Shown piece by piece: positions 17,491 to 25,765 of a stretch of DNA of 64,000 nucleotides (its first letter is position 1; each line of letters starts with the position of its first letter). The notes under the pieces were generated by a model, which saw only the letters and a list, made by a program, of their open reading frames with translations, made no database searches and had not been told where the DNA came from. This stretch comes from UBA7702 sp040776805 (GTDB lineage: Bacteria > Bacillota > Dehalobacteriia > UBA7702). The position numbers and the translations under genes were made by a program. The stretch covers positions 62,001 to 126,000 of the forward strand of contig JAXGZS010000004.1 of NCBI GenBank assembly GCA_040776805.1. Direction: 5' to 3'.

Positions 17491-19085
17491 GATGACTGTT
17501 CCTCTTGGGGACGGTGGGGTCTTAAACGGTGTCCCTGTCTGCGCCGGTCGCGGACGCCCATATACCGCGGTCTCGTACCCATGGACCACCAGGGCGCCCG
17601 GATGAATACATCTTTCTGATCACAGGCGGCAAAGGGCGCCAGCGGCGATAAATAGGGGGTGCCGAATGATCGCAAAGAAGCCAAATGAATCAGCGTTCCG
17701 ATGACACCGACGGTGATACCGATCCCCCCCATAAAGCCGGCCAGGAGAAAATAGACGTACCGCAGCATGGTGGCGGAACCCTCCTGAGGCGCCACCACAA
17801 AGCTGCTGACCGCGGTGATGGCAATGACAATGACCGTAAAGTCGGAAACGATTCCCGCCGCCACCGCGGCTTCCCCGATGACCAAGGCGCCGACAATGCT
17901 GATGGCCTGCCCCACAGGGCGCGGCAAGCGTATCCCCGCTTCCCGCAGAATATCGAAGGTGATCATCATAAGGAGCAGTTCGAAAAAGCAGGGGAAAGGC
18001 AACTCCTCTTCGGAGGCGGCCAAGGTAAACATCAGGGAAGTTGGAATGATTTCCTGATGAAAGGTCAAAACCGCGATATACAACGCCGGCGTCAGCGTTG
18101 TGATCAAATAAGAAAAATAGCGCATGATCCGGGTCAGGCTGGCAAGGGTATGACGAATATAATAATCCTCGGCAGTCTGAAAACTCTCCACGAAAACCAT
18201 GGGTACGGAAAGAACAAAAGGTGTGCCGTCCACGAGAATGGCCGCCCGGCCCTCTAAGATTTTCGCGGCGATCACGTCGGGTTTTTCACTGTTGGCCACC
18301 GTTGAAAAAATCGAATTGGGCGCGTCCTCGATGAATTGCTCGATATAGCCGGATTCTAAAATCGAGTCGGTATTGATCCGCCCCAGCCTGACTTTGATTT
18401 CATCAATCAGCGCCGGATCAGCGATGTCCTTCAAATAGGCAATGCAAACACTGGTTTTTGTCCGTTTGCCGATTTCCACGCTTTCCATAATGAGATTTGG
18501 ATTCTTGATCTTACGCCGCAGCAGCGATGTATTGATCCGCAGTGTTTCGCAGAAGCCCTCCCTGGGACCGCGCACCACGCTTTCGGTTTGCGGTTCCTGC
18601 ACCCCCCGGTTTTCCCAGGCCCTGGTGCTGATCATAAAACCTTCGGTGAGACCGTCGACGATAAAGACGGTTTCACCGGAAAGGCAGTTAGCCACCAATT
18701 GATCGATCAATGGCGTCTGCTTGATTTCCCCGACGGAAAGCAGCGTGTTTTTGATCTCCTCGATAGGAACCTTATCCTTCCCCAAGGAACGGATGAGGCG
18801 CAGATCGTACATCAAAGGCTTGATGATGCTTAAATTGATGGTAGCCTTATCCACCAAACCGTCAACGAACATGATGATGCCGCGGACTTGCGGATCTTGA
18901 CCAAAGACGATTTCCCGGATAATGATATCATTGCTGGCGCCAAAGACCTCCCTAAATTTGGTGAGGTTTTGCTCCACATCGGAAGACAGCAGAAATTCCG
19001 GCCGTTCGACAAAAGGATCCTCCGCCTGTTCCTTGAGATTTTGCGTTTTTAAGTGTTGAAATACCTTTTTAAAATAATGAAACAT
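17487..19085 (-). CDS. gerAA: Spore germination protein, GerAA family
   Basis: First subunit of the germinant receptor (532 aa). A soluble N-terminal region of about 280 residues precedes five to six transmembrane helices. Family marks are the long segment ending FIEDAPNSIFSTVANSEKPD, the LVDGTPFVLSVP strand, and the LPFPCFFELLLMMITFDILR helix region. The C-terminal tail after FIRAPWW is Arg-rich. The operon order gerAA-gerAC-gerAB plus a small gene differs from the A-B-C order of the model gerA operon but is common in Clostridia. Confidence 0.93.
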   Translation of the reverse strand: MFHYFKKVFQHLKTQNLKEQAEDPFVERPEFLLSSDVEQNLTKFREVFGASNDIIIREIVFGQDPQVRGIIMFVDGLVDKATINLSIIKPLMYDLRLIRSLGKDKVPIEEIKNTLLSVGEIKQTPLIDQLVANCLSGETVFIVDGLTEGFMISTRAWENRGVQEPQTESVVRGPREGFCETLRINTSLLRRKIKNPNLIMESVEIGKRTKTSVCIAYLKDIADPALIDEIKVRLGRINTDSILESGYIEQFIEDAPNSIFSTVANSEKPDVIAAKILEGRAAILVDGTPFVLSVPMVFVESFQTAEDYYIRHTLASLTRIMRYFSYLITTLTPALYIAVLTFHQEIIPTSLMFTLAASEEELPFPCFFELLLMMITFDILREAGIRLPRPVGQAISIVGALVIGEAAVAAGIVSDFTVIVIAITAVSSFVVAPQEGSATMLRYVYFLLAGFMGGIGITVGVIGTLIHLASLRSFGTPYLSPLAPFAACDQKDVFIRAPWWSMGTRPRYMGVRDRRRQGHRLRPHRPQEEQSS

Positions 19086-19122
19086 GGAAAACGTTCCTCT
19101 TTTCCCGGCTTCCTAGCTGGTA

Positions 19123-19154
19123 TCATTATGGACAATTTTCCCATAATCTATACA
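19123..19154 (-). promoter_or_regulatory. Possible sigma-G-type promoter of the ger operon
   Basis: On the minus strand TGTATA (19149-19154) and CATAATGA (19123-19130) are 18 bp apart. This resembles the forespore sigma-G pattern, which would fit germination receptor genes. The -35 match is imperfect. Confidence 0.4.
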
Positions 19155-19160
19155 AGGATA

Positions 19161-19199
19161 AAAATAGGGCTTGCTGTCCGTATCATGACAACAAGCCCT
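19161..19199 (-). terminator. Terminator downstream of the glutamate dehydrogenase region
   Basis: AGGGCTTG/CAAGCCCT arms (19166-19173, 19192-19199) followed on the minus strand by ATTTTTA. It would stop leftward transcripts before the ger operon promoter. Confidence 0.6.
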
Positions 19200-19270
19200 T
19201 TGATCCTTTGATCCTTTGATTCTGTTTTTCGGCAGCGCGTCCAGCGTCGCTCATCACCTTTGACTCACCG

Positions 19271-19392
19271 ATGATTTACAACAGCTGTGTCATAACGGCG
19301 GGCAAGAAAACTGTTTATCCTGCGAAAACCCATCACAGCAGGAAGGCTCCCGTTTCTTTGCCTGTTCAAACAGGGATTTAGCTGTAAATCAT
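19271..19392. repeat. Nested inverted repeat between gdh and gerA
   Basis: Outer arms ATGATTTACA/TGTAAATCAT match perfectly, with inner partial arms (GGGCAAGAAAAC/GTTTCTTTGCC and CCTGC/GCAGG). The 122-bp block is non-coding and could fold as a long branched hairpin. Confidence 0.45.
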
Positions 19393-19421
19393 GGTTTCTC
19401 ATAAGCAATGACCAAGGGGGA

Positions 19422-20708
19422 TTAGACCCATCCGCGCAGTTTCACCGCATTCACAACACGGTTGATGGCAATGACGTAGGCAGCCTCCCGCAGGGTCAAA
19501 TTCTTTTCTATCGCCAACTCATTGACGGCGGTAAACGCGTTGGTCATACTATATTCCAGTTTTTCCATGACTTCTTCTTTGCTCCAGAAATAGTTCATGT
19601 TGCACTGGACCTGTTCAAAATAACTGCAGGTAACGCCGCCTGCATTGCAGAGAAAGTCCGGCAGAACAATGATGTTGCGATCTTTCAGGAGGGGATCACT
19701 GTCAGGTGTTACAGGGCCATTGGCTCCTTCGCAGAGGATCTTCACCTTTGGTGAGATCTGTTGGCACGAAGGGGGTATGATCTGATTTTCCAAGGCTGCC
19801 GGAACCAATATATCAACATCCTGGCACATCCAGGCGCCGCCGGGCAACACTTCATACCCAAGGTCGCGGGCCTTATCTTTATTGATGCTGCCGAAGGAGT
19901 TCTTGATGCTGACCAGTTGGTCAATATCGCAGCCGTCTAACTTCCGATAGGTATAAGACGTCGCATCGTCGTGATCCCAGCAGGAAACGGCAATCACCTT
20001 ACCGCCTAATTCTGCGTACAGACGCGCCGCGTATTCCGCAACATTACCAAATCCTTGGAAGCTGGCGCTGGTTTCACCAAAGGACAGCTTCATATGTTTC
20101 AAAAGCCCTGCCAGCGTGTAAACAACGCCATAACCTGTGGCTTCCGTGCGCCCCAGCGAACCGCCCATTCCCACGGGTTTCCCTGTAATAACACCCGGGT
20201 AACGGCCGCCCATTAAGGCTTCGTATTCATCCATCATCCATAACATATGCTGGGCGTTGGTCATGACATCGGGGGCCGGGACATCCAGTGTCGGTCCGAT
20301 CTGTCCATAAAGCTGGCGTACGTATCCCCGACACAGACGTTCCTGTTCCGTGAGAGAGAGGTTCTGAGGGTCACAAATCACCCCGCCTTTTGCGCCGCCC
20401 AGCGGTATATCGACGACCGCGCACTTCCAGGTCATCCACATAGAAAGCGCGCGTACCGTATCAGCTGTTTCGTGGGGATGGAACCGGATCCCACCTTTTG
20501 CGGGTCCTCTTGCGTCGTTATGCTTGATGCGGAAGGCCTGGAAAACCCGGGTGCTGCCGTCATCCATTTTAACTGGTATCGTAAAATGTTGCTCTTTCAT
20601 CGGGCGGCGCAACAAATCACGCGTTCCGCTATCCAAATCGAGTAAAGCCGCGACATCATCGAATTGTTTCTGTGCATTTTCGAAAGGATTGTAATCTTTT
20701 GTTTGCAT
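19422..20708 (-). CDS. Glutamate dehydrogenase (Glu/Leu/Phe/Val dehydrogenase family)
   Basis: Oxidative deamination of glutamate to 2-oxoglutarate, or the reverse; 428 aa, hexameric and cytosolic. The N-terminal catalytic domain shows KGGIRFHPHE, and WKCAVVDIPLGGAKGG containing the catalytic Lys. The C-terminal dinucleotide domain shows ASFQGFGNVAEYAA. The frame is open to 20816, but ATG 20708 follows GGAGG by five bases. The length matches RocG/GudB-type NAD enzymes. It is transcribed alone. Confidence 0.94.
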   Translation of the reverse strand: MQTKDYNPFENAQKQFDDVAALLDLDSGTRDLLRRPMKEQHFTIPVKMDDGSTRVFQAFRIKHNDARGPAKGGIRFHPHETADTVRALSMWMTWKCAVVDIPLGGAKGGVICDPQNLSLTEQERLCRGYVRQLYGQIGPTLDVPAPDVMTNAQHMLWMMDEYEALMGGRYPGVITGKPVGMGGSLGRTEATGYGVVYTLAGLLKHMKLSFGETSASFQGFGNVAEYAARLYAELGGKVIAVSCWDHDDATSYTYRKLDGCDIDQLVSIKNSFGSINKDKARDLGYEVLPGGAWMCQDVDILVPAALENQIIPPSCQQISPKVKILCEGANGPVTPDSDPLLKDRNIIVLPDFLCNAGGVTCSYFEQVQCNMNYFWSKEEVMEKLEYSMTNAFTAVNELAIEKNLTLREAAYVIAINRVVNAVKLRGWV

Positions 20709-20742
20709 ATGTACCTCCATACCCTTTAAAGTTTTTTTTTGA

Positions 20743-20771
20743 AGTATAGCACTTCTTGAAATTATATTCAA
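20743..20771 (-). promoter_or_regulatory. Promoter of the glutamate dehydrogenase gene
   Basis: TTGAAT (20766-20771), a 17-bp spacer and TATACT (20743-20748) with extended TGC on the minus strand. Confidence 0.65.
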
Positions 20772-20971
20772 TAAAAAATTCGCGGCGATGGTGATAAAAT
20801 GATAAAAAATCGTCATGAATTGGCAGCTACGTGTTATGGCAACGTTTTTTTTGTGACGCTACGATGTTCGCCGCACGAGTTACCTATATTCATTTTTCGG
20901 AAATTTTACAATGAAGTTACCTTTATTATACGCGCAAGTAAAATCCTTTTCAACCATTTTCGTATCATCGG

Positions 20972-21035
20972 GTGCTTGCACTGGTGAGTGCTTGCACTGG
21001 TGAGTGCTTGCACTGGTGAGTGCTTGCACTGGTGG
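20972..21035. repeat. Four tandem copies of a 16-bp repeat
   Basis: The unit GTGCTTGCACTGGTGA occurs four times without gaps (the last copy ends in G). Each unit contains the small palindrome GTGCTTGCAC. It lies between the gdh promoter and the tRNA-Ala terminator and carries no supported gene. Confidence 0.95.
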
Positions 21036-21069
21036 GTATAAACTTCGAATCCTTCCGAATTAGTTTCCA

Positions 21070-21111
21070 CCATTAAAATAACCCACCCTAAAGGGCGGGT
21101 TATTTTAATGG
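21070..21111 (-). terminator. Terminator of the tRNA-Ala gene
   Basis: 20-bp inverted repeat with one G-T pair (21070-21089 with 21092-21111). The first arm on the minus strand includes the CCA end of the tRNA, and an A/T-rich stem base supplies the U-rich tail. Confidence 0.7.
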
Positions 21112-21184
21112 TGGAGACGGAGGGATTCGAACCCTTGACCTCTCGGATGCGAACCGAACGCTCTCCCAGCTGAGCTACGCCCCC
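21109..21184 (-). tRNA. tRNA-Ala, anticodon CGC
   Basis: 76-nt cloverleaf on the minus strand with encoded CCA. The anticodon loop TTCGCAT gives anticodon CGC (codon GCG). The acceptor stem GGGGGCG pairs with CGTCTCC and contains the G3-U70 pair that identifies tRNA-Ala. The T arm GGTTCGAATCC is normal. Confidence 0.95.
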
Positions 21185-21195
21185 AAGTAGAGTAT

Positions 21196-21224
21196 ATTGT
21201 ATCATGTTTTTTCCCTTCGCGCAA
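21196..21224 (-). promoter_or_regulatory. Promoter of the tRNA-Ala gene
   Basis: TTGCGC (21219-21224), a 17-bp spacer and TACAAT (21196-21201), ending 12 bp before the tRNA 5' end. Confidence 0.7.
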
Positions 21225-21286
21225 CTTTTTTCTGATAAAAATTGGAGACGGAGGAACAATAACTCTAAAAAAGTACAGGTGATGAC

Positions 21287-22009
21287 ATGGATTCATTCTT
21301 CCTCGATCTTGGAGAATATACGCTGCGCGCTTTCATTTCCGTCTGTTTGCTCTTCATCATGGCGAAGATCATCGGCCCCAGACAAATTGCCCAAATGACC
21401 TTTTACGATTACATCCTCGGCATTTCCACCGGCTCCATCGCCGCCGCCACCGCCGTGGATACCCGGATTCCCCTCTGGGGCGCCGCCGTGGGCCTCTTTG
21501 TTTATGCCTTAGTCTCCATCGGTATGGCGTTATGGGGCAGCAAAAGCATCCACGCCCGGCGTTTTTTCACCGGCAAGCCGGAAATTTTACTGTATAAGGG
21601 ACGGTTTTTAGAAAAAAATCTAAAAAGAAACCATCTCGATATGAACGATGTCACCAGCCTCAGCCGGGTCAACGGTTACTTCGATCTAAACGACCTGGAC
21701 TATATGATCATCGAACCCAACGGCGCCCTTTCTTTCCTGCCGAAAAGCGAAAAAGCGCCCTTAACCCCCAAAGATGTACAGCGCTTTCCCACCGACGCCA
21801 CGCTGACGGCGAACGTTATCATCGACGGCAAAATGATGGAGAAACATCTGAAATCCATCGGCAAAGACCGCCACTGGCTTAAAGATCAGCTAAAAAGCCA
21901 AAATATCCACAATGAACGCGATGTTTTGCTGGCCCTTGCCGACGCGAACGGCAAATTCAGAGCCTATTTAAAGGACGGGAAAGAAAAAAATACCGACCTT
22001 TTCGATTGA
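21287..22009 (+). CDS. DUF421/YetF-family membrane protein
   Basis: 240 aa. Three N-terminal transmembrane helices (about 7-25, 38-55, 62-82) include the conserved IGPRQIAQMTFYDYILGIS segment. A cytoplasmic domain follows, with KGRFLEKNLKRNHLDMNDV and LSRVNGYFDLNDLDYMIIEPNG, the pattern of YetF/YrbG/YkjA-type proteins. The biochemical role of the family is not established; several members are linked to spores in Bacillus. AGGTGATG precedes the start. The neighbouring gene is a cortex amidase, which would fit a spore role. Confidence 0.88.
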   Translation: MDSFFLDLGEYTLRAFISVCLLFIMAKIIGPRQIAQMTFYDYILGISTGSIAAATAVDTRIPLWGAAVGLFVYALVSIGMALWGSKSIHARRFFTGKPEILLYKGRFLEKNLKRNHLDMNDVTSLSRVNGYFDLNDLDYMIIEPNGALSFLPKSEKAPLTPKDVQRFPTDATLTANVIIDGKMMEKHLKSIGKDRHWLKDQLKSQNIHNERDVLLALADANGKFRAYLKDGKEKNTDLFD

Positions 22010-22088
22010 CTGTCCCGAAATAGCAACGCATATCATTGAAAAAGCCGTCATAAAATCCAATTAATCGACCCTTGATTCGGAGTGCTTC

Positions 22089-22844
22089 ATGAAACAGCTT
22101 GTCTTGATCCGATCTTTTCGGCCGTATACCGTCTTCTGTTTTGCCATCGCGCTCTGCTGCGCCTTGTTGGTGGTTCCCGTCGTCAGCTACGCGGAAAAAA
22201 CCGCCGCCTGCAAAAGCGGGAAAACCCTCACCGGCAAAATCATCGCCATCGACGCCGGCCACGGCGGCAGCGACCCCGGGGCCATCGGCTTTAACGGCAC
22301 GGCGGAAAAAGAGATCAACCTGTTGCTTGCCAAAAAGCTGCAGGTGCTCTTAGAAGAAAAAGGCGCCGTTGTCATTATGACCCGCACCGACGATACCGCA
22401 TACAGCGACGTTAAAAAAGAAGATCTCGACCACCGCGCCAAAACCGTAACCAAAAAAAACGCGGAACTCTTCATCAGTATCCAGTGTAACGCTGTTCCCG
22501 GCAGTTCCTACCACGGCGCCCAGGTGTTCTATTATCCCGAATCGGAAGAAGGCAAGCTCTTGGCCGAATCCATTCAGGATAGCCTCGTAAAAAAACTGAA
22601 AAACACCGATCGCAATGCTTTGACGCTGAGCAGCGCCTACATTATGTACGTTCTCGATATTCCCGCCATCATCGTAGAGACCGGTTTTCTCTCCAACCCC
22701 GAAGAGGAGGCCCTTTTAAACGACAAAAGCTACCAGGAGAAAGTTGTCGCCGCCATTTACGGCGGTATCGTCAATTACTATAATAAACAGGATTCCAAAG
22801 AATCTTGGCTTGATTTTATTTTTGACCGTCTGCATAAGTCGTGA
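22089..22844 (+). CDS. cwlD: N-acetylmuramoyl-L-alanine amidase, CwlD-like (zinc ligand replaced)
   Basis: Exported Amidase_3 family protein (251 aa) with an N-terminal signal anchor (about residues 12-36). CwlD removes the stem peptide from muramic acid so that GerS/PdaA-type enzymes can form the cortex lactam. The first zinc His (IIAIDAGHGGSDPGA), Glu (TAEKEINLLL) and catalytic Glu (IIVETGFLSNPEE) are present. The usual second zinc His in SIHxNA is Gln here: ISIQCNAVP, with codon CAG at about 22481. The rest is well conserved, so this is either an active variant or an inactive or accessory member. The last 29 bp overlap the comEC 3' end on the other strand. Confidence 0.88.
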   Translation: MKQLVLIRSFRPYTVFCFAIALCCALLVVPVVSYAEKTAACKSGKTLTGKIIAIDAGHGGSDPGAIGFNGTAEKEINLLLAKKLQVLLEEKGAVVIMTRTDDTAYSDVKKEDLDHRAKTVTKKNAELFISIQCNAVPGSSYHGAQVFYYPESEEGKLLAESIQDSLVKKLKNTDRNALTLSSAYIMYVLDIPAIIVETGFLSNPEEEALLNDKSYQEKVVAAIYGGIVNYYNKQDSKESWLDFIFDRLHKS

Positions 22845-25113
22845 TCTCGTAACCGCTGCCGTCACTGATCACGGTAACGGCGCCGTCCAAATCCGTGCGG
22901 AAACAGTCGATGCTTTGCGCCGCGCAATAGTCGATGATTCCTTCATAGGGGTGGCCGTAGCTGTTTTTACCAACGCTTATCACCATATGTTCCGGGGACA
23001 CCGCCTCATAGAAGTCCTCATCATAGCTGTATTTGCTGCCGTGATGGGGAATTTTTAAAATATCGGCGCTGATATCCTGCCCCGAAGTTAACAGGGAGCT
23101 GATGCCGCCTTCCTCGACGTCGCCGGTAAAGAGCACGGAAAAATCACCGTAGGAAAGGCGGGCCACCATACTGAGCTCATTGCCGTAAGCCTCTTCAGCT
23201 CCATCGGGATAGAAGATCTCCAACGTCGCGTTTCCGCCCAGGTTCAGGACATCCCCTGCGGAAACCCAGGTGAGCTCGGCGCCGTCGGCCATGGCTTGGG
23301 CGGAAAGTTCCTCATAAGTATAGGCCGCCGCCTTGACCAGGACATAAGAAGAAATCCCGAAAAACTCGTTGAGATAAGATACGCCGCCGCTGTGGTCGAT
23401 GTCGTTATGGGAGAGGATCATGCGGTCAATATGATTCACTCCCTGATAGAGGAGGTAGGGACGGATGATATAATAGACCTCCCCTTTGTTTCCCTTGTCG
23501 CAGGCGTCAATCATCAGGTCTTCCCCTGCCGGCGTATGGATATAGATGGCGTCGCCCTCTCCCACCGCAAGAAAGGTCACGGTAAGCTCGTCCCGGTTTT
23601 GCCCCAAAGGCAGTAAAAACAGGACAAAACAGGCCATCAGCAGCAGGGCCGACCCTGCTCTGCGCCGTTGTAGCCAGGGCAAAACAAGAATCAGAACAAT
23701 CGCCGCGTACATCAGGAGCAGCAGCCAAACACTGAAATCGCCTTTGAATAAATAGGCGAAGGGCAGCGCTGTGGCGGCGGTGACGCCCTTGACGATTAGC
23801 GTACCCAGTAAGCCGCAGGGAATCAAAAACAAAGCGCCCAGAGGCGGCCAAAAAGCAGCCGCGATCAGAGCCGCGAAACAAAAAATCACCATAACTCCGA
23901 CGATCAGGCAACTGACCGTGCTGACCAGCAAGGTGACGATGCTGATAATATGGAAATCATAGGCCAACAAAGGCGTCATGCCGATCTGGGCCGCCACGGT
24001 GACGAGGAGGGCGTCCTTGCCGTAAAAATCCTTTTTGACCAGGCGGTTAAGCCAGGGCATCACAAAGAGAATGGAGAACATCGCCAAAAACGACAACTGA
24101 AAGCTGACCTGAAACAGCGTAGAGGGGTTCCATAATAAAATCAGCAGGGCGGATGCGGCCAATCCGTTGAAGTGATTTTTCTCGCGGCCGAAAAGATCGG
24201 CGCCGTAGATCATCAAACACATGATCGAGGCCCGCAGTACCGGCGCGGAAAACCCGGTCATGGCGCCATAGAAAAACAGGCATACGGCGATCAGCAGCAG
24301 TTTTTGCAACCTGCCCTGCTTCATTAACTGGCAAAGCAACGATAAAAACAACACGATATAGCCGACATGCAGTCCGGACACGGAAAAACAATGGTAGATG
24401 CCGCTTTTCATCAGCACATCCGAGGTGGATGTGTCAATGTCCGAGGTATCACCGAAGAAAATACCGTCAATCACGCCGCGCTGCTCCGGGGGGAGATACG
24501 CAAGGGCCGCTTCAAAACGGTGTTTGAGCCAATAGGCAAGCTCCATCAAACCATGGCCGTTCCCTGCTGAGATTTTCGTAACATTGCCGCCGTAAAGAGC
24601 GGAAAGGAGGCCGTAAAGCCCCCGTTCCTCCAAATAATGCTGATAGTCGAAACCGCCGGGATTCGCCACTTGAGACACTAAAAAATCACCGGTCACCGTC
24701 AATTCGTCGCCGTAGACCAGGCCGCTTTCCCGGGGCGCGAGGACATAAATGTTTACCGGTTCCGCCAAAGGTTTCCCATCCTTAGAGGTAACGGAAAGAA
24801 CGCACTTCAAGCCCGTCGCCGTTGAGGTCGGATCGCTGACCACAAGCCCCTCTACAGTTACGGTTTGCTCCGGGCTGAAGGGGTTCTCCGGCAGCAGCGC
24901 CTCCCTCACTTCACCATAGCAGAAACCAAAGGCGAAAACGAGGCCCAGAAGACAAACATACCAGGGGAAGCGCTGCAAAGAACGGAGTATAAAAAAGACA
25001 ACCGTTCCCAAAATAACCAGCAAAAGACAGATGCTGATCTGACCCTGGGCAAAACGGCTGCCAATCAAAGACAGCATATACGTTACGGCGAAAAGAAAAA
25101 ACGGCGTTCTCAT
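22816..25113 (-). CDS. comEC: Competence protein ComEC/Rec2, DNA channel
   Basis: Inner-membrane channel (765 aa) for uptake of single-stranded DNA. An N-terminal segment with transmembrane helices and an OB-like soluble domain (about 25-170) is followed by the competence helix domain (about 190-500). The C-terminal metallo-beta-lactamase-like domain (about 510-765) has MILSHNDIDHSGG, which supplies metal ligands for strand degradation, plus FTGDVEEGG and KIPHHGSKYS. It directly follows comEA (adjacent stop and start) and is full length. Confidence 0.93.
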   Translation of the reverse strand: MRTPFFLFAVTYMLSLIGSRFAQGQISICLLLVILGTVVFFILRSLQRFPWYVCLLGLVFAFGFCYGEVREALLPENPFSPEQTVTVEGLVVSDPTSTATGLKCVLSVTSKDGKPLAEPVNIYVLAPRESGLVYGDELTVTGDFLVSQVANPGGFDYQHYLEERGLYGLLSALYGGNVTKISAGNGHGLMELAYWLKHRFEAALAYLPPEQRGVIDGIFFGDTSDIDTSTSDVLMKSGIYHCFSVSGLHVGYIVLFLSLLCQLMKQGRLQKLLLIAVCLFFYGAMTGFSAPVLRASIMCLMIYGADLFGREKNHFNGLAASALLILLWNPSTLFQVSFQLSFLAMFSILFVMPWLNRLVKKDFYGKDALLVTVAAQIGMTPLLAYDFHIISIVTLLVSTVSCLIVGVMVIFCFAALIAAAFWPPLGALFLIPCGLLGTLIVKGVTAATALPFAYLFKGDFSVWLLLLMYAAIVLILVLPWLQRRRAGSALLLMACFVLFLLPLGQNRDELTVTFLAVGEGDAIYIHTPAGEDLMIDACDKGNKGEVYYIIRPYLLYQGVNHIDRMILSHNDIDHSGGVSYLNEFFGISSYVLVKAAAYTYEELSAQAMADGAELTWVSAGDVLNLGGNATLEIFYPDGAEEAYGNELSMVARLSYGDFSVLFTGDVEEGGISSLLTSGQDISADILKIPHHGSKYSYDEDFYEAVSPEHMVISVGKNSYGHPYEGIIDYCAAQSIDCFRTDLDGAVTVISDGSGYEITTYADGQK

Positions 25114-25518
25114 TTAATCCACCGTTAAATATTCTTTCAGATGACTGTATTTCGCGTCCCCCATGACACCGTAGGTCACGAGATCGTAGGTATCGGTAAA
25201 AACACCCGTCGACTTTCGGGCTTCAAGAATCTTCGCGGCGGTTACTTCGCCAATGCCCTTCACCGACATCAACTCGTCATAACTGGCGGTGTTGATGTTG
25301 ACAAGTACCGTTTCAGCGGCGTCAGTTTCCGTTGAGGCAGCCGCGTCCGTTGTGATTGATACATGTTCCGTTTCCTCCGCCGCATCGGTTTCTGCCGCAC
25401 CACCGTAAACAAAGCCGTTGGCCACCAAAATATGCTGGCCAAAGAGAGCGCCGCCACCAAAACAAGCGGCGCCGAAGAGCAATATAATAATCAGCGTCAA
25501 CGTTTTTTTCTGGTTCAT
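25114..25518 (-). CDS. comEA: Competence protein ComEA, DNA receptor
   Basis: 134-residue membrane-anchored DNA-binding protein. A short basic N-terminus and one transmembrane helix (LTLIIILLFGAACFGGGALF) precede a Thr/Ala/Glu-rich linker and a helix-hairpin-helix domain, NINTASYDELMSVKGIGEVT through FTDTYDLVTYGVMG, that binds duplex DNA. The usual SLBB domain of longer ComEA proteins is absent. The frame is open to 25587, but ATG 25518 begins the membrane anchor. It forms an operon with comEC. Confidence 0.9.
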   Translation of the reverse strand: MNQKKTLTLIIILLFGAACFGGGALFGQHILVANGFVYGGAAETDAAEETEHVSITTDAAASTETDAAETVLVNINTASYDELMSVKGIGEVTAAKILEARKSTGVFTDTYDLVTYGVMGDAKYSHLKEYLTVD

Positions 25519-25536
25519 ATGCAAGAATCTTTCCGA

Positions 25537-25566
25537 TTGACAAGGGAGGAAAACCCATAGTATAAT
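25537..25566 (+). promoter_or_regulatory. Promoter of the CAU tRNA gene
   Basis: TTGACA (25537-25542), an 18-bp spacer and TATAAT (25561-25566), both consensus. Confidence 0.85.
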
Positions 25567-25591
25567 AGGAGTTGCGCAGAAAAACACTTGA

Positions 25592-25666
25592 GGGCCTATA
25601 GCTCAGCGGTAGAGCCCCCGGCTCATAACCGGTTGGTCCCTGGTTCGATCCCAGGTGGGCCCACCA
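25592..25666 (+). tRNA. tRNA with CAU anticodon (Met, or Ile2 after lysidine modification)
   Basis: 75-nt cloverleaf with acceptor GGGCCTA/TGGGCCC, D arm GCTCAGCGGTAGAGC, anticodon loop CTCATAA and encoded CCA. It is not the initiator type because the first acceptor pair is G-C. Met and Ile2 (CAU) cannot be separated with certainty by eye; the GGGCCTA acceptor resembles isoleucine tRNAs. Confidence 0.93.
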
Positions 25667-25693
25667 AGTCCGGCATTGGCCGGACTTTTTTTA
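25667..25693 (+). terminator. Terminator of the CAU tRNA gene
   Basis: Perfect 8-bp AGTCCGGC/GCCGGACT stem with a four-base loop and T8, immediately after the tRNA. Confidence 0.9.
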
Positions 25694-25765
25694 ATGCCCT
25701 AACCCCATTATAAAGAACATTTGTAAAATGTCAATGCATCAGAGAAAAAAACGTTTTCGACGCCT

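Noticed and set aside
20972..21035. CRISPR array
   Set aside because: The repeats are contiguous with no spacers and no cas genes are near.
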